This document shows, piece after piece, positions 16,157 through 24,792 of a stretch of 64,000 nt of DNA. Under the pieces are notes generated by a model, which saw nothing but the letters and a program-made list of their open reading frames with translations, searched no databases and was not told the DNA's origin. This DNA comes from Mycolicibacterium aubagnense (lineage in GTDB: Bacteria; Actinomycetota; Actinomycetes; Mycobacteriales; Mycobacteriaceae), in contig NZ_AP022577.1 of NCBI RefSeq assembly GCF_010730955.1, positions 5,991,482 to 6,055,481 of the forward strand. The letters are read 5' to 3'. Position numbers and translations under genes: made by a program. Numbering within the stretch: the first letter of the stretch is position 1; each line of letters starts with the position of its first letter.

Positions 16157-16288
16157 CCTGGATGCACCCCTTCTGTTTTCGTTGCGCTGCACGGTAGGCG
16201 CCGACGGCATCTGGTCGCGATACGGGCGCGTTTCGCCGGATCTAGCCCGCGCAGTCACGTCCCGCGGTGATCACGTGGACCGGGTCCA

Positions 16289-16528
16289 TCAGCGCCGGAT
16301 GTTCGGGTACTGCGCCAGGATCTCGGGACCGGCGGCGATCACGTCCGCGGCCGACTCGGGATCGGTGAGGTCGACGGCGGTGTCGAGGCCGACGTAACCG
16401 TCGCTGCTGTCGGAGAGTTGGCCGAGCACCAGTTGCTTGGCGGTGGCGGACTTGATGCGAAACAAGCTGGGGTTCCACTGCGCTTCGGAGCGCAGCTGCA
16501 CAAGGTCGTCGACTTTGAATGAGGTCAT
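16289..16528 (-). CDS. Small SH3-like protein (predicted)
   Basis: The 79-residue protein starts MTSFKVDDLVQLRSEAQWNP, a K-x-D-D-L-V-x-L strand typical of small SH3-like barrels, followed by KSATAKQLVLGQL. It resembles in layout the protein at 33778-34023. The start ATG 16528 lies after a weak ribosome site. Function unknown. Confidence 0.6.
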   Translation of the reverse strand: MTSFKVDDLVQLRSEAQWNPSLFRIKSATAKQLVLGQLSDSSDGYVGLDTAVDLTDPESAADVIAAGPEILAQYPNIRR

Positions 16529-16702
16529 GGCTCGCACGCTCACACGTCCGCTTCGGTGCACGCCAACGCGGCGCGTTTCTGATCGTTGTCTGGGCGTGGC
16601 CGGCGTGTCGAATCGCCGGCAACCCCGTTCACGCCGAAAGGTGTTGCACTGTGCGAGGAGGCCCGCACGATTGCGCGGGCCCGTGGCACGAGGAACCGAA
16701 AC

Positions 16703-16978
16703 ATGCTCAGCGACTGGGAACAGCACCCGATACCGCCAGGGAAGCTGCCGGACATGTCTCTGCGGCATTCTCCCGAGCTTCGGTTCCGGCCCAACACCGT
16801 CAACGTGCGGCGCAATGGTGATGGGGTCGTAGTCATCGTGAAGATCAGCGGAAACCGACTTCTGGGTAGGGGAGACCTGCCGCACCCCGGAACAGTTGAC
16901 CGCTGGGAGTGGGATCGGGATCGTGACCCAGCAGAGCAATGGATCGATGACCTCATCAGCACGGTGGCCGACCGGTGA
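16703..16978 (+). CDS. Small protein, unknown function
   Basis: This is a 91-residue protein beginning MLSDWEQHPIPPGKLPDMSL, with a central strand pair (GDGVVVIVKISG) and an acidic, Trp-containing end. GAGGAACC precedes ATG 16703. It overlaps the next gene by GTGA, starting a three-gene run to 17663. Confidence 0.6.
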   Translation: MLSDWEQHPIPPGKLPDMSLRHSPELRFRPNTVNVRRNGDGVVVIVKISGNRLLGRGDLPHPGTVDRWEWDRDRDPAEQWIDDLISTVADR

Positions 16979-17289
16979 CGTGCCGATACGGAGCTAAGCG
17001 CGTGTACGCCTCTGAACCGCTTGCTGTCCAAGGGGCCGAGAACATTCGCGCGAAAGTGGAAGCCGCTAGTCGCACTTACGACACGCTGCACCCGTACAAG
17101 TGTCCCGACGCAAATCACTGGCACCTGTCGCACCACGAGCAGGGGCATGTGACGTGCCCGGTGTGCCGCCAAACCGCGCCGGCATGGAAGCTCCCGGAGT
17201 CCTGGTCCTGGGTCGTGGCCGCGCATTCGCCTGGTGGACAGGGGTGTTCGGGCGAATCGATGTGTGTGGAAGACAAGGCAGATGTATGA
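16975..17289 (+). CDS. Small protein with a zinc-finger-like C-H-H-C-C cluster
   Basis: The 104-residue protein contains KCPDANHWHLSHHEQGHVTC followed by PVCRQ, which places Cys and His residues as in a single zinc finger. The N-terminal part resembles short phage proteins with helical starts. It starts at GTG 16975 within the stop of the previous gene and overlaps the next by four bases. Function unknown. Confidence 0.65.
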   Translation: MTCRYGAKRVYASEPLAVQGAENIRAKVEAASRTYDTLHPYKCPDANHWHLSHHEQGHVTCPVCRQTAPAWKLPESWSWVVAAHSPGGQGCSGESMCVEDKADV

Positions 17290-17663
17290 ACGCTAGCCGC
17301 GACAGACAGTTCGACCGTGCGGCTCGGCGCGAGAACCTGGAATCCATCAAGGCGCGCCCTCCAGGACCGCCGCTGCCTATGACTGTTGCCACCTTGTTTC
17401 CGGCCCAGACCGATGAGTCAGGCACCACTTGGTATCGCACGGGGCCTCGAAACCACGACACCTGGACTAGCGACCCAGCGCGGGCCCATCCTGACTACGC
17501 AAGCGCCGCAACGTTTTGTGGGCGTAAGCCGATGACGGCGGGCGACCGTACCGCCGTGCTGCAGTTCGCGTCGATGCTTCGAACCCGAGCAGAGCTGGGC
17601 TCGCACTGCAACTGCGGGCCGGGCCACGGGTGCGTTTGTGCAGGCGAATCTACTTGCGGGTGA
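17286..17663 (+). CDS. Small protein with FPAxTDxxGxxWYR ... WTSDPxxAH motif
   Basis: This 125-residue protein has the block LFPAQTDESGTTWYRTG followed by WTSDPARAHPDYA, then a Cys-rich end (CNCGPGHGCVC). The same block occurs in the separate small gene at 31089-31316, so the two are paralogues in the two small-gene banks. The start ATG 17286 overlaps the previous stop. Function unknown; the Cys cluster may bind zinc. Confidence 0.6.
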   Translation: MNASRDRQFDRAARRENLESIKARPPGPPLPMTVATLFPAQTDESGTTWYRTGPRNHDTWTSDPARAHPDYASAATFCGRKPMTAGDRTAVLQFASMLRTRAELGSHCNCGPGHGCVCAGESTCG

Positions 17664-17688
17664 AGAGCAGCACGGCGATCTCGACAAG

Positions 17689-17838
17689 ATGAAGTCCGTC
17701 GACTACCTGTTCGTGGTGATCGATGGCGCGGTCGACACCATCGCCAGAGGGCGGCCCTCAAAACAGCTTCAGCAGCCCCAGTCCCGAGACGTGTTGGAGT
17801 CGCCTCCGCGGCCGAGCCGCGGCCAGCTTGACCGCTAG
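17689..17838 (+). CDS. Doubtful small gene
   Basis: A 49-residue frame (MKSVDYLFVVIDGAVDTIAR...) begins 25 bases after the previous stop, with a helical start and a polar tail. The ribosome site is weak and no family is recognised, so it may be chance. The rest of 17664-17912 shows only a possible hairpin near 17900 serving the convergent P450 gene. Confidence 0.3.
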   Translation: MKSVDYLFVVIDGAVDTIARGRPSKQLQQPQSRDVLESPPRPSRGQLDR

Positions 17839-17912
17839 CGAACAGCGGTCTCGGGCCACTCGCCGCCGTCATAGTCAGAAATGAACGAAGGCCCCTTCGG
17901 CCGGCGTAGTCG

Positions 17913-19298
17913 CTACGGCCGACGTGGCTTGACCCGGGCGAGCACGGGACCGTCAGGCGTCACGGTGAACGCCACGGTCGTAGGGAAATCGTTTTCGACG
18001 GAATCAATTTCGAATCGGCGGACGATGTCGGCGACGGCCAACGTCGCTTGCTGCATTGCGAAATGTTGGCCCAGGCACGAGCGGGGGCCCGCACCGAAGG
18101 GCAGATACTGCCAACGGTTCCGTGCCGCGGACAGCTGCGGCGAGAAGCGGTCAGGGTCGAACGTGTCCGGGGATTCCCACAGTTTGGGGTCACGTTGCAC
18201 GGACCGCCGGCCGATAGCGAGGGTTGTTCCGGCATCGACCCGGTATCCGGCGATGACTACGTCCTTAGTGGCGATTCGTGTTCCGGTGGCTGCTGGTGGG
18301 CATATTCTCAATGTTTCTTGCAGGACCTGGGTGGTGTAGGTCAGATCGCTGAGGTCGCCGGTAGTGAGGGGCCGATCGCCTATCGCCGCGGCCTCGTTCG
18401 CCACCCGTTCCTGAATGTCATGGTGATGGCCCAGTGCCCACAGCGCGTACGTCAAAGTCGTAGCGGTGGTGCTGTATCCGGCGAACAGCATGCTGACGAG
18501 CTCGGCGATGATGGCATCGTCCGTCAAGCCCTGTCCCGTCTCCGGATCCGTGGCATTAATCAGCATTTGGACCAGGGGAGCTTCCCTGGTTGGGTCTGCC
18601 TTGCAGGAGTGCAGGATGTCGTTCGCGAGGCAGCCGAGGCTGGCCGCCGCGGCCCTGGCTTTTCGCCGGCCCGGCGTCGGCAACCAACTGGGGGCTCGCA
18701 GTGGTGACAGGCTCCGACTCAGAACATACTGGGACGTGATTTCCAGTGGTTCTGCGATGGCATCGGCCTGGGCCCCTAGGTCTGCGCCGAACACTGTCGA
18801 ACCCAGGGTGCGTAGTGACAGCATTGTGCTTTGGTTGGCCAAATCGACAGGTGTGTCTAGTCTCCAGGTGGCACACATGGCCTCGACAGCCTCGGCCATG
18901 TCTCCGCCGATCTGCGCGACACTCTTGTGGGTAAACAGTGGTTGCAAGACGCGGCGCCGAGGTAGCCATTCAGCGTGAGGCGACACAAATGAGTTCGCGC
19001 CGATCAACTGACGAAGTTCAGTGTTGACAGCGCTGCCTTTGTCAATCGATCCGTCACGCGCGCTGCAGATATCACGGATACCTTCAGGTGACGTAGCCAG
19101 CACAATGGGCGGGATCAGCCACCGCGGCCCGAGAGAAATCAATGTGATCGGGCCTCCCGCGTCACGCAGGATGTCAGTCCCAGTGTGATGAGATCGCACC
19201 GCGCGAAGTCGCTGCAAATAGGGCAGGGGATTCTTGGGCGCCGGCGGCAGATTCGCAATGACCTCAACGCCAGGTTCAACGCCACGATGCTCAACCAT
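17913..19298 (-). CDS. Cytochrome P450
   Basis: The protein (about 461 residues from ATG 19298) shows the P450 landmarks in order: I-helix oxygen-binding groove AGYSTTAT, K-helix ETLR, the PERF-like segment FDPDRFSP, and the haem-binding loop FGAGPRSCLGQ with the cysteine ligand at about 408. It is a soluble monooxygenase that needs a ferredoxin and reductase, none of which is encoded nearby. The oxygen-activating acid-alcohol pair reads S-T rather than D/E-T, which occurs in some subfamilies. The substrate cannot be inferred. In-frame ATGs further upstream (19391) encode a non-conserved leader; the ribosome site at 19298 is weak. Divergently flanked by a small plus-strand gene. Confidence 0.9.
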   Translation of the reverse strand: MVEHRGVEPGVEVIANLPPAPKNPLPYLQRLRAVRSHHTGTDILRDAGGPITLISLGPRWLIPPIVLATSPEGIRDICSARDGSIDKGSAVNTELRQLIGANSFVSPHAEWLPRRRVLQPLFTHKSVAQIGGDMAEAVEAMCATWRLDTPVDLANQSTMLSLRTLGSTVFGADLGAQADAIAEPLEITSQYVLSRSLSPLRAPSWLPTPGRRKARAAAASLGCLANDILHSCKADPTREAPLVQMLINATDPETGQGLTDDAIIAELVSMLFAGYSTTATTLTYALWALGHHHDIQERVANEAAAIGDRPLTTGDLSDLTYTTQVLQETLRICPPAATGTRIATKDVVIAGYRVDAGTTLAIGRRSVQRDPKLWESPDTFDPDRFSPQLSAARNRWQYLPFGAGPRSCLGQHFAMQQATLAVADIVRRFEIDSVENDFPTTVAFTVTPDGPVLARVKPRRP

Positions 19299-19456
19299 TT
19301 CCACGGTAGTAGCGTAATGGTCCTGGATGAGGGCAGTCAGCGACCGATCGCAAGGCGCCTGGCAGGGTGAACAGCGTCGCGGCGCTGCCACAGATGCCCG
19401 AACACCGGCTATACGCCTGTATGTCTAGCCGCAGCCGAGCGGATGGAGCACGAGGA

Positions 19457-19873
19457 ATGTCACGCACGCAAGCAGACGACCTCAATTACGCGCTTCGCGA
19501 GCTCGACGAGCTGACGAACCCGCCTGCGGAATGGGTTGAGGAAGGCATTCGCCCGGTCCGCGGCGATGTGTCCGTTGCAGCTTCAAACCTTCTGCGCGAA
19601 CTTATCTTTCGAGCGGAGCTGCCGCTGCCTCAACTCGCGCAGGTGGCCGATGGGGGCGTCCGGATTTGGTGGCTTGGCTCCGGTGAACAACTCACGATCG
19701 AAATTACAGCCGAGGGTTTCTCCGCCACTGCCATCAGCGAGATCGATGGGCGGAAAACGGTGGTTTTCCACCGCGACATAGAAGGCGACGCCATCGCACT
19801 CACGGCCGATGAGCTCACTCAGACGCGGGCGCTCATCGAAGAACTGGGTGGACCATCTGCCCTGATCTGGTAG
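19457..19873 (+). CDS. Conserved-looking small protein, unknown function
   Basis: This is a 138-residue protein (MSRTQADDLNYALRELDELT...) with helical first half and a beta-sheet second half (GVRIWWLGSGEQLTIEITAE...). GGAG lies eight bases before ATG 19457. The layout, a helix then 'IWWL..GEQLTIEI' strands, is seen in many uncharacterised actinobacterial proteins, but I cannot name a family. It ends exactly at a strong hairpin. Confidence 0.65.
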   Translation: MSRTQADDLNYALRELDELTNPPAEWVEEGIRPVRGDVSVAASNLLRELIFRAELPLPQLAQVADGGVRIWWLGSGEQLTIEITAEGFSATAISEIDGRKTVVFHRDIEGDAIALTADELTQTRALIEELGGPSALIW

Positions 19874-19902
19874 CACTCATTGACCGCGCGCTCAATGAGT
19901 GC
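19873..19902 (+). terminator. Hairpin terminator candidate, 11-bp perfect stem
   Basis: GCACTCATTGA (19873-19883) pairs perfectly with TCAATGAGTGC (19892-19902) around an 8-base CG-rich loop, directly after the preceding stop codon. No T-run follows, as is common in mycobacteria. The rest of the gap to 20044 holds nothing further that I can identify. Confidence 0.7.
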
Positions 19903-20044
19903 ACCGTGCCTACAGCTGCGCTAGCGTTGCGGCGCAGCGCCAACTCGAGGCGATCGTCAATCGGAGTTTTCCGGGTCGACGGTTCCGCGCTCAGGAGTTG
20001 TTCTTCGAACGGTTCATTAACTCCATCTGACTCATTCGCGGTGG

Positions 20045-21675
20045 TCAGACCGCCAGATCGTTCTCGGCGGTCCAGAACCGGGTCTGACCGCGTCCGCTGG
20101 TTTTCGCTTGGTACATCGCGCTATCAGCGTGCCGCAGAATCTCGTCGGCTGCCCGGGTCTCACCGGGTGCGGTTGCCGCGATGCCGATGCTGGCGCTGGC
20201 GTGGACGAGGCGGTTGTCGACTCGGATCGGGTCGGCCAGGGTGGCGTGGAGGCGGTTGGCGATCTGCTCGAGGTCCTCGACGCTGGCCGGCGCCCCGATC
20301 AGGATGAGGAATTCGTCGCCACCGATGCGAGCGACGGTGTCCCTGGCGCGCAGAACCCCGGTGAACCGTCGGGCGCAAATCCGGATGACCGCATCGCCGG
20401 CATGATGGCCGAGGGTGTCGTTGACCTCTTTGAGCTGGTCGAGATCGATGAAAATCACCGCCGCTAGCGGCTGTTCGCCGACGCCGGCGAGCGCGCCGGT
20501 GATCTGGTCAGTGATCCACGCCCGGTTCGGCAGGTCGGTGAGGGTGTCGTGGGTGGCGTCGTGCCGCAGCCGCTCGCTGGCCAGGTGCTGAGCCGTGACA
20601 TCTTCGAAGGACAGCAGCACCCCTGAGCCTTCGCGGTCCGCGGGGTCGAGCAGGCAGGTACTGACCGACAGCCAGATCCGGCGCCCGTCGCTATCGTCGA
20701 TGAACAGCAGCTCATCGTTCACCGACCGACCGGTTCGCCGGGTGATCGCGACCGGCTGCTCTGCTTCGAGGCGCAGCTGCCCATCCGGGCCGTGCCCGGG
20801 AAAAGTCAGCCAGATCGACGGAGCTGGACAGATCGCCGGGCAGCCCAGGATGCGTAGCGCCGCGGGTTGGCCGACTCGATGCGGCCCAGCGGGTCGATCA
20901 CCATCACGCCGCGGTGCAGGGATTCGACGACCGTCTGGAAGTGCTGTTCGGCCCGACGCAGCGCGGTTCGGTCCGAGCAGACCAGCACATAGCCGGACTC
21001 CATGGCCGCGGCGGACACCCGAATCGCCAGGGCCCGTCCTTCCGCGGTGTGGTGCGTCGTGTTGTGTACGCCGCCGGCGGCGACGATCGCCGCGGGGTCC
21101 AGGGCCGCCCCGACCGCGGCGGCGATCGGCAGCCCCAGCGTCAGTTCCGCCGGCCGCTGATAGATGGTCTCGGCGGCCGGGTTCCAGGCGGTCACGGTCC
21201 CGTCGGCGGCGGTGCCGATGATCGCGTCGGACACATGCTCAACCAGCGCGGCCTGGTAACGCAGGGTAGCCTGGGCCGCTTTCTGCGCGGTGATGTCCCG
21301 GAACACCACCTGATGGGCTGGCCGACCCTCCCAGGTGGTGAGGATCGAGATGATCTCGACGTCGAGGATTTTGCCGTCGAAGCGGAGAAGCGCGGCCTCA
21401 GCTGGTTCGGTCGCATCGCCCAGCTCGCGCAGCGTCGCCAACCGGGCCAGCATCCCCGGCACCGAATCCGCGTGAACGAATTCGGTGATCGGATGCCCAA
21501 TCAGCTGCTCGGCGGATTCGGCGGCGATCCAGCGCACGCCCGCCGGATTGAGATAGACCACCCGGCCGGCCTCATGCACACAAATCGCGTCAGGGCTGTG
21601 ATCTACCAGGACCCGGAACCGCACACCATCCGGATCAAGGGCCACCGGTTCCACGGTCGGGCTGCTGTCTGTCAC
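20045..21675 (-). pseudogene. PAS-PAS-GGDEF diguanylate cyclase, frameshifted
   Basis: The first frame (from GTG 21675, with GGGGAGG upstream) encodes two or three PAS domains (RFRVLVDHSPDAICVHEAGR; ALVEHVSDAIIGTAADGTVT; and a third beginning at VVESLHRGVMVIDPLGRIES). The second frame, ending at 20045, encodes the last PAS end and a complete GGDEF domain with RIGGDEFLILIG and an RxxD inhibitory site (RARD) five residues before it. Between about 20810 and 20870 the protein sequence jumps frames at least twice (ANPAALRILG, then PGDLSSSVDLADF, then HGPDGQLRLEAE). An intact copy would make c-di-GMP under a sensory input. No EAL domain is present. Confidence 0.8.
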
Positions 21676-21860
21676 GGTCCTCCCCGGCGTTCACTTCGGC
21701 GTCGTATTCAGATTCCCCCCGACAACGACACCCTCGCAACAGGCACTTTTCCTGTGGACGGACAGCAAGCTGCCCACGTCTACCGGAGGTAGTGCCTTCT
21801 GGCGAATTCAATAGCAACATATCTGCATCAGGGTCAACGCAATGCGAGAAGGAGACAAAT

Positions 21861-23015
21861 ATGACAAACGTAATGGACATCGCAGGCATCGGTGCGGCCA
21901 CCGGCTACGGGTGGGGACGCAAACGCCTGTGGTCCGGCTTGATGAGCGGCAAACCCGCAGCCGCATTGTATCCAGGGTACGGACCGGGCGGCCAGGACGC
22001 AGGCTGGCTGGCACGGGTCCCCGATGGCGGCGATACCGAGGATGGGCCGACCCGCTCGGCTCGGGCGATGCGCGCGGTTGCCCGCGAAGCCATCACCGAT
22101 GCCCAAGCCAGGGGCTGGACACCGGGCCGCCGGGTGGGGCTGCTGCACGCCCTGGTGCTGCCCGAAATCGAGACGTGGCGCGAGTTCTACCTGGTCGATG
22201 GCGGCCAACGCCGAGTCCGCGACTATCTCGCGCTGATGCCGTCCACGCCGGTATCGATGCTGATGCAAGAGCACGGATTCCACGGCCCAGCGATGAACGT
22301 ATCGGCGATGTGCGCATCCGGAAACGCAGGCATGATCACGGCAAAGATGTGGCTCGACGCCGGCATGGTCGACGACGTGCTGTTCCTGGCCACCGACCTG
22401 TCCCTGACCCCGGAGAACGTCGAACACTTCGTCAAACTCGGGGTGGCCGTGACCGACACTGAACCGCTGGACGCGTGCCGTCCATTCCAGGAAGGCAGCC
22501 GCGGGTTCTCAGTGGGTGAGGCCGCAGTGGCGTTCGTGCTGACCGGCCAACGCACCCAGGCATACGCGTCGATGCAAGGCGGGGCGATGACACACGACGC
22601 CTACCACGTCACCTCGGTCGACCCAGCCCGCGTGCAGGTCGACGAATGCGTGCGCACCGCCCTCGATGTCGCCGGCGTCGCAGCCGAGGTGGCGTTCGTC
22701 AACGCACACGGCCCGGGCACCGTGCAATGCGACGCCGCCGAAGCCGCCCTGGTTGACGAGATGTTTGACGGCCGGCCCGCCCTGTACTCAGTGAAGCCGC
22801 TGGCCGGACACTGCCAGGGCGCGGCCGCCGCGGTGGAAATCGCCGCTGCTGCAATGGGTTACGAGCACGGGATGATCCCCGCGCCGCCGACGGTCGCCGC
22901 TGGCCATCACCGGCTCCTGGACGGGCCGACGCCCATCGCTGGTGGCATCACCGTGAAGACCTCGCTAGGCATGGGTGGACAGAATTCCGCGGTGGTGCTG
23001 GCCCCGGCTGGGTGA
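21861..23015 (+). CDS. Thiolase-fold beta-ketoacyl synthase-like enzyme
   Basis: The 384-residue protein has the catalytic elements of 3-oxoacyl-ACP synthases: Cys151 in NVSAMCASGNAG, His283 in NAHGPGTVQCD, Lys312 and His317 in VKPLAGHCQGAAAAVE. These form the Cys-His-His triad used for decarboxylative Claisen condensation. The HGTGT motif is changed to HGPGT, and the protein is shorter and more divergent than FabF or KasA. AAGGAG precedes ATG 21861. It has no acyl carrier protein, ketoreductase or acyltransferase beside it; the nearest genes are a signalling pseudogene and a convergent TetR gene. It may make or modify an unusual lipid or polyketide, which is unproven. Confidence 0.82.
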   Translation: MTNVMDIAGIGAATGYGWGRKRLWSGLMSGKPAAALYPGYGPGGQDAGWLARVPDGGDTEDGPTRSARAMRAVAREAITDAQARGWTPGRRVGLLHALVLPEIETWREFYLVDGGQRRVRDYLALMPSTPVSMLMQEHGFHGPAMNVSAMCASGNAGMITAKMWLDAGMVDDVLFLATDLSLTPENVEHFVKLGVAVTDTEPLDACRPFQEGSRGFSVGEAAVAFVLTGQRTQAYASMQGGAMTHDAYHVTSVDPARVQVDECVRTALDVAGVAAEVAFVNAHGPGTVQCDAAEAALVDEMFDGRPALYSVKPLAGHCQGAAAAVEIAAAAMGYEHGMIPAPPTVAAGHHRLLDGPTPIAGGITVKTSLGMGGQNSAVVLAPAG

Positions 23016-23066
23016 ATCCGTCGTGGCAGGGAACGCGGGTGGCTCGGTTCGGGTAGGCAACTCACG

Positions 23067-23109
23067 CAAGGCGAGTTCATCGGCAATCGCGGCCGATGAA
23101 CTCGCCTTG
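23067..23109. terminator. Strong bidirectional hairpin, 17-bp perfect stem
   Basis: CAAGGCGAGTTCATCGG (23067-23083) pairs perfectly with CCGATGAACTCGCCTTG (23093-23109) around a 9-base loop, in the gap between the convergent ketosynthase-like and TetR genes. No long T-run, but the stem is the longest seen in the window. Confidence 0.8.
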
Positions 23110-23176
23110 CACGTTTCATGACGACGTTAGGTGAACCACGGGTGACCTCGTCGCGAGCAGTGACCGCAGCTGGGAA

Positions 23177-23812
23177 TTAGTCGGGCTGAATGAGCGCGCC
23201 GTGCTGCAGCAGGTTTGTGATCGAAGAGTCCCATCGTTCGAGTTGTTCTCGATCGTAGAAATGCCCCGGCAGGAATCGCTCGATGTGCTGGCGCAAGATG
23301 ATGGCGCCGACACGAAGAATGATCGGGTTAAGGAATGACCAGAGAAAATCGACGTCGTCGCGCATCAGCCCCTGCTCCTGGAACCTTCGCCCTTGGCTTT
23401 CGCTGATCTTTGCTAGCCCGTCGAAGATCACTTGGCCGACTCCGCCGGCGGCGTCGCCTTCAACGAGGACCCGCTTAAGGTAATCCATGGCTATTGGGTG
23501 ATTGGCTATGAGTTGGACGATGCTCTTACCGGCCGTCACCGTGGTGTACTCAGCCTCTTGCACGGCCGGCTCGAGGTTGTCGGCGATGATTTGGAGGACG
23601 TGGGTGTCGACCGCCTCCACAAGGGAGGCTTTGGTCGGGAAATGATGCTGAACGGCTCCCGCCGACATTCCAGCAAAGTCGGCTACAGAACGCAGCGACG
23701 TGACCGCGATACCTCGTTCTGCGAAGATCTGTAAAGCAGCCGCGACGATCTTCTCCTCAGTGGAGAGCTCGCGCTGCGGCCGCGCAAAACCAAAGACCCC
23801 TTGACCTTCCAT
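23177..23812 (-). CDS. TetR-family transcriptional regulator
   Basis: The 211-residue protein has an N-terminal TetR DNA-binding domain (STEEKIVAAALQIFAERGIA, then VADFAGMSAGAVQHHFPTKA) and a helical ligand-binding half. ATG 23812 is chosen since the 38 residues upstream in frame look non-coding. It is divergent from a dienelactone-hydrolase-like gene, with a perfect dyad just before its start, so autoregulation and control of that hydrolase are likely. Confidence 0.88.
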   Translation of the reverse strand: MEGQGVFGFARPQRELSTEEKIVAAALQIFAERGIAVTSLRSVADFAGMSAGAVQHHFPTKASLVEAVDTHVLQIIADNLEPAVQEAEYTTVTAGKSIVQLIANHPIAMDYLKRVLVEGDAAGGVGQVIFDGLAKISESQGRRFQEQGLMRDDVDFLWSFLNPIILRVGAIILRQHIERFLPGHFYDREQLERWDSSITNLLQHGALIQPD

Positions 23813-23831
23813 GGCTACGACAATAGCGCTA

Positions 23832-23851
23832 ACCTGTAAGGAAATACAGGT
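23832..23851. promoter_or_regulatory. Probable TetR operator (ACCTGTA-N6-TACAGGT)
   Basis: Perfect 7-base arms (ACCTGTA and TACAGGT) around AGGAAA lie 20 bases upstream of the TetR start and about 75 bases before the divergent hydrolase start. This is the size and place of a TetR-family operator. Confidence 0.65.
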
Positions 23852-23925
23852 GCATTGGAGCTCGATTTGAACATATCTTGTCGATTTGCTGCCCAAAACT
23901 ATCGCGTCAATGAAGGCGCCAATCA

Positions 23926-24712
23926 ATGAGCTTCGTTACATACCATCACGGAAACGACAGCGTGGCGCCAGCCTACCTCGCTGTTCCGCGAGGCGAGGGG
24001 AGATGGCCGGCGGTCGTAGTCGTTCAAGATGTGTTGGGCATGACTGCCGATCTGCGTCGCACCGCCGATCGACTGGCCGAGAACGGCTACATCGCATTGG
24101 CGCCGGCTCTCTACGCCGGAGGCTTGAAGATCCGGTGCCTGATCGCCACGCTGCGCGCCGCCAGCGCCGGAATCGGCACTGGATACGCCCCGCTTGTCGC
24201 TGCGAGATTTCCTCCAGGCAGATGAACGTTGCACCGGCAAGATAGGACTGCTCGGCTTCTGCATGGGTGGCCAGCTGGCTCTGCAGCTCTCCGTCGGCGG
24301 ACTATTTGATGCCTGCGCGGCGAACTACGGGGTCCTGCCCAAGGATTTGCACGCGTTGAGGGATGCGTGCCCGGTCGTGGCCAGCTACGGCGCAAAAGAC
24401 CTCATTGCACGTCGAGGTAGCGCGGCGCGCCTCGATGCCGCTCTCGCGAAAGGCGATGTGCCACGAGACATCCGTGAGTACCCGGACGTGGGCCATGGAT
24501 TCATCAACGACTGGCGCTTTCCTGGTCCGGTTCGGTTCATCGAGCGTGCTGTGGGAGCTAGCTACTCGGCAGCCGAGGCCGAGGACGCCTGGCGGCGCAT
24601 GCTCGAGTTCTTCAACTGCTATCTCCCGCTTGACGGCCCGCTAGCGCCGGGGCCGGCTGCAGACGCTGCTGGGAAGACGGCCACGCCGCCCGATCCGGTC
24701 GGGCTGGTCTGA
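23926..24712 (+). pseudogene. Dienelactone hydrolase family protein, one frameshift
   Basis: The first frame (ATG 23926 to about 24190) encodes the N-terminal alpha/beta-hydrolase core (AVVVVQDVLGMTADLRRTAD); the second, to 24712, encodes the catalytic Cys in GFCMGG, the Asp in YGAKD and the His in DVGHGF, the Cys-Asp-His triad of this family. The two parts overlap in different frames around 24194-24225, so one base near 24205 is missing or extra. As given, the chain is truncated before the nucleophile. Repaired, it would be a cytoplasmic hydrolase of about 260 residues. A related but damaged copy lies at 28469. The TetR operator upstream suggests induction by a small molecule. Confidence 0.8.
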
Positions 24713-24792
24713 GCTCAAATCGGCGAGCCGGGCGTGATCGCCATAGTGCGTGGCCGGGCGGGACGACCTTGACGGAGCGTGGTTGACGAGAC

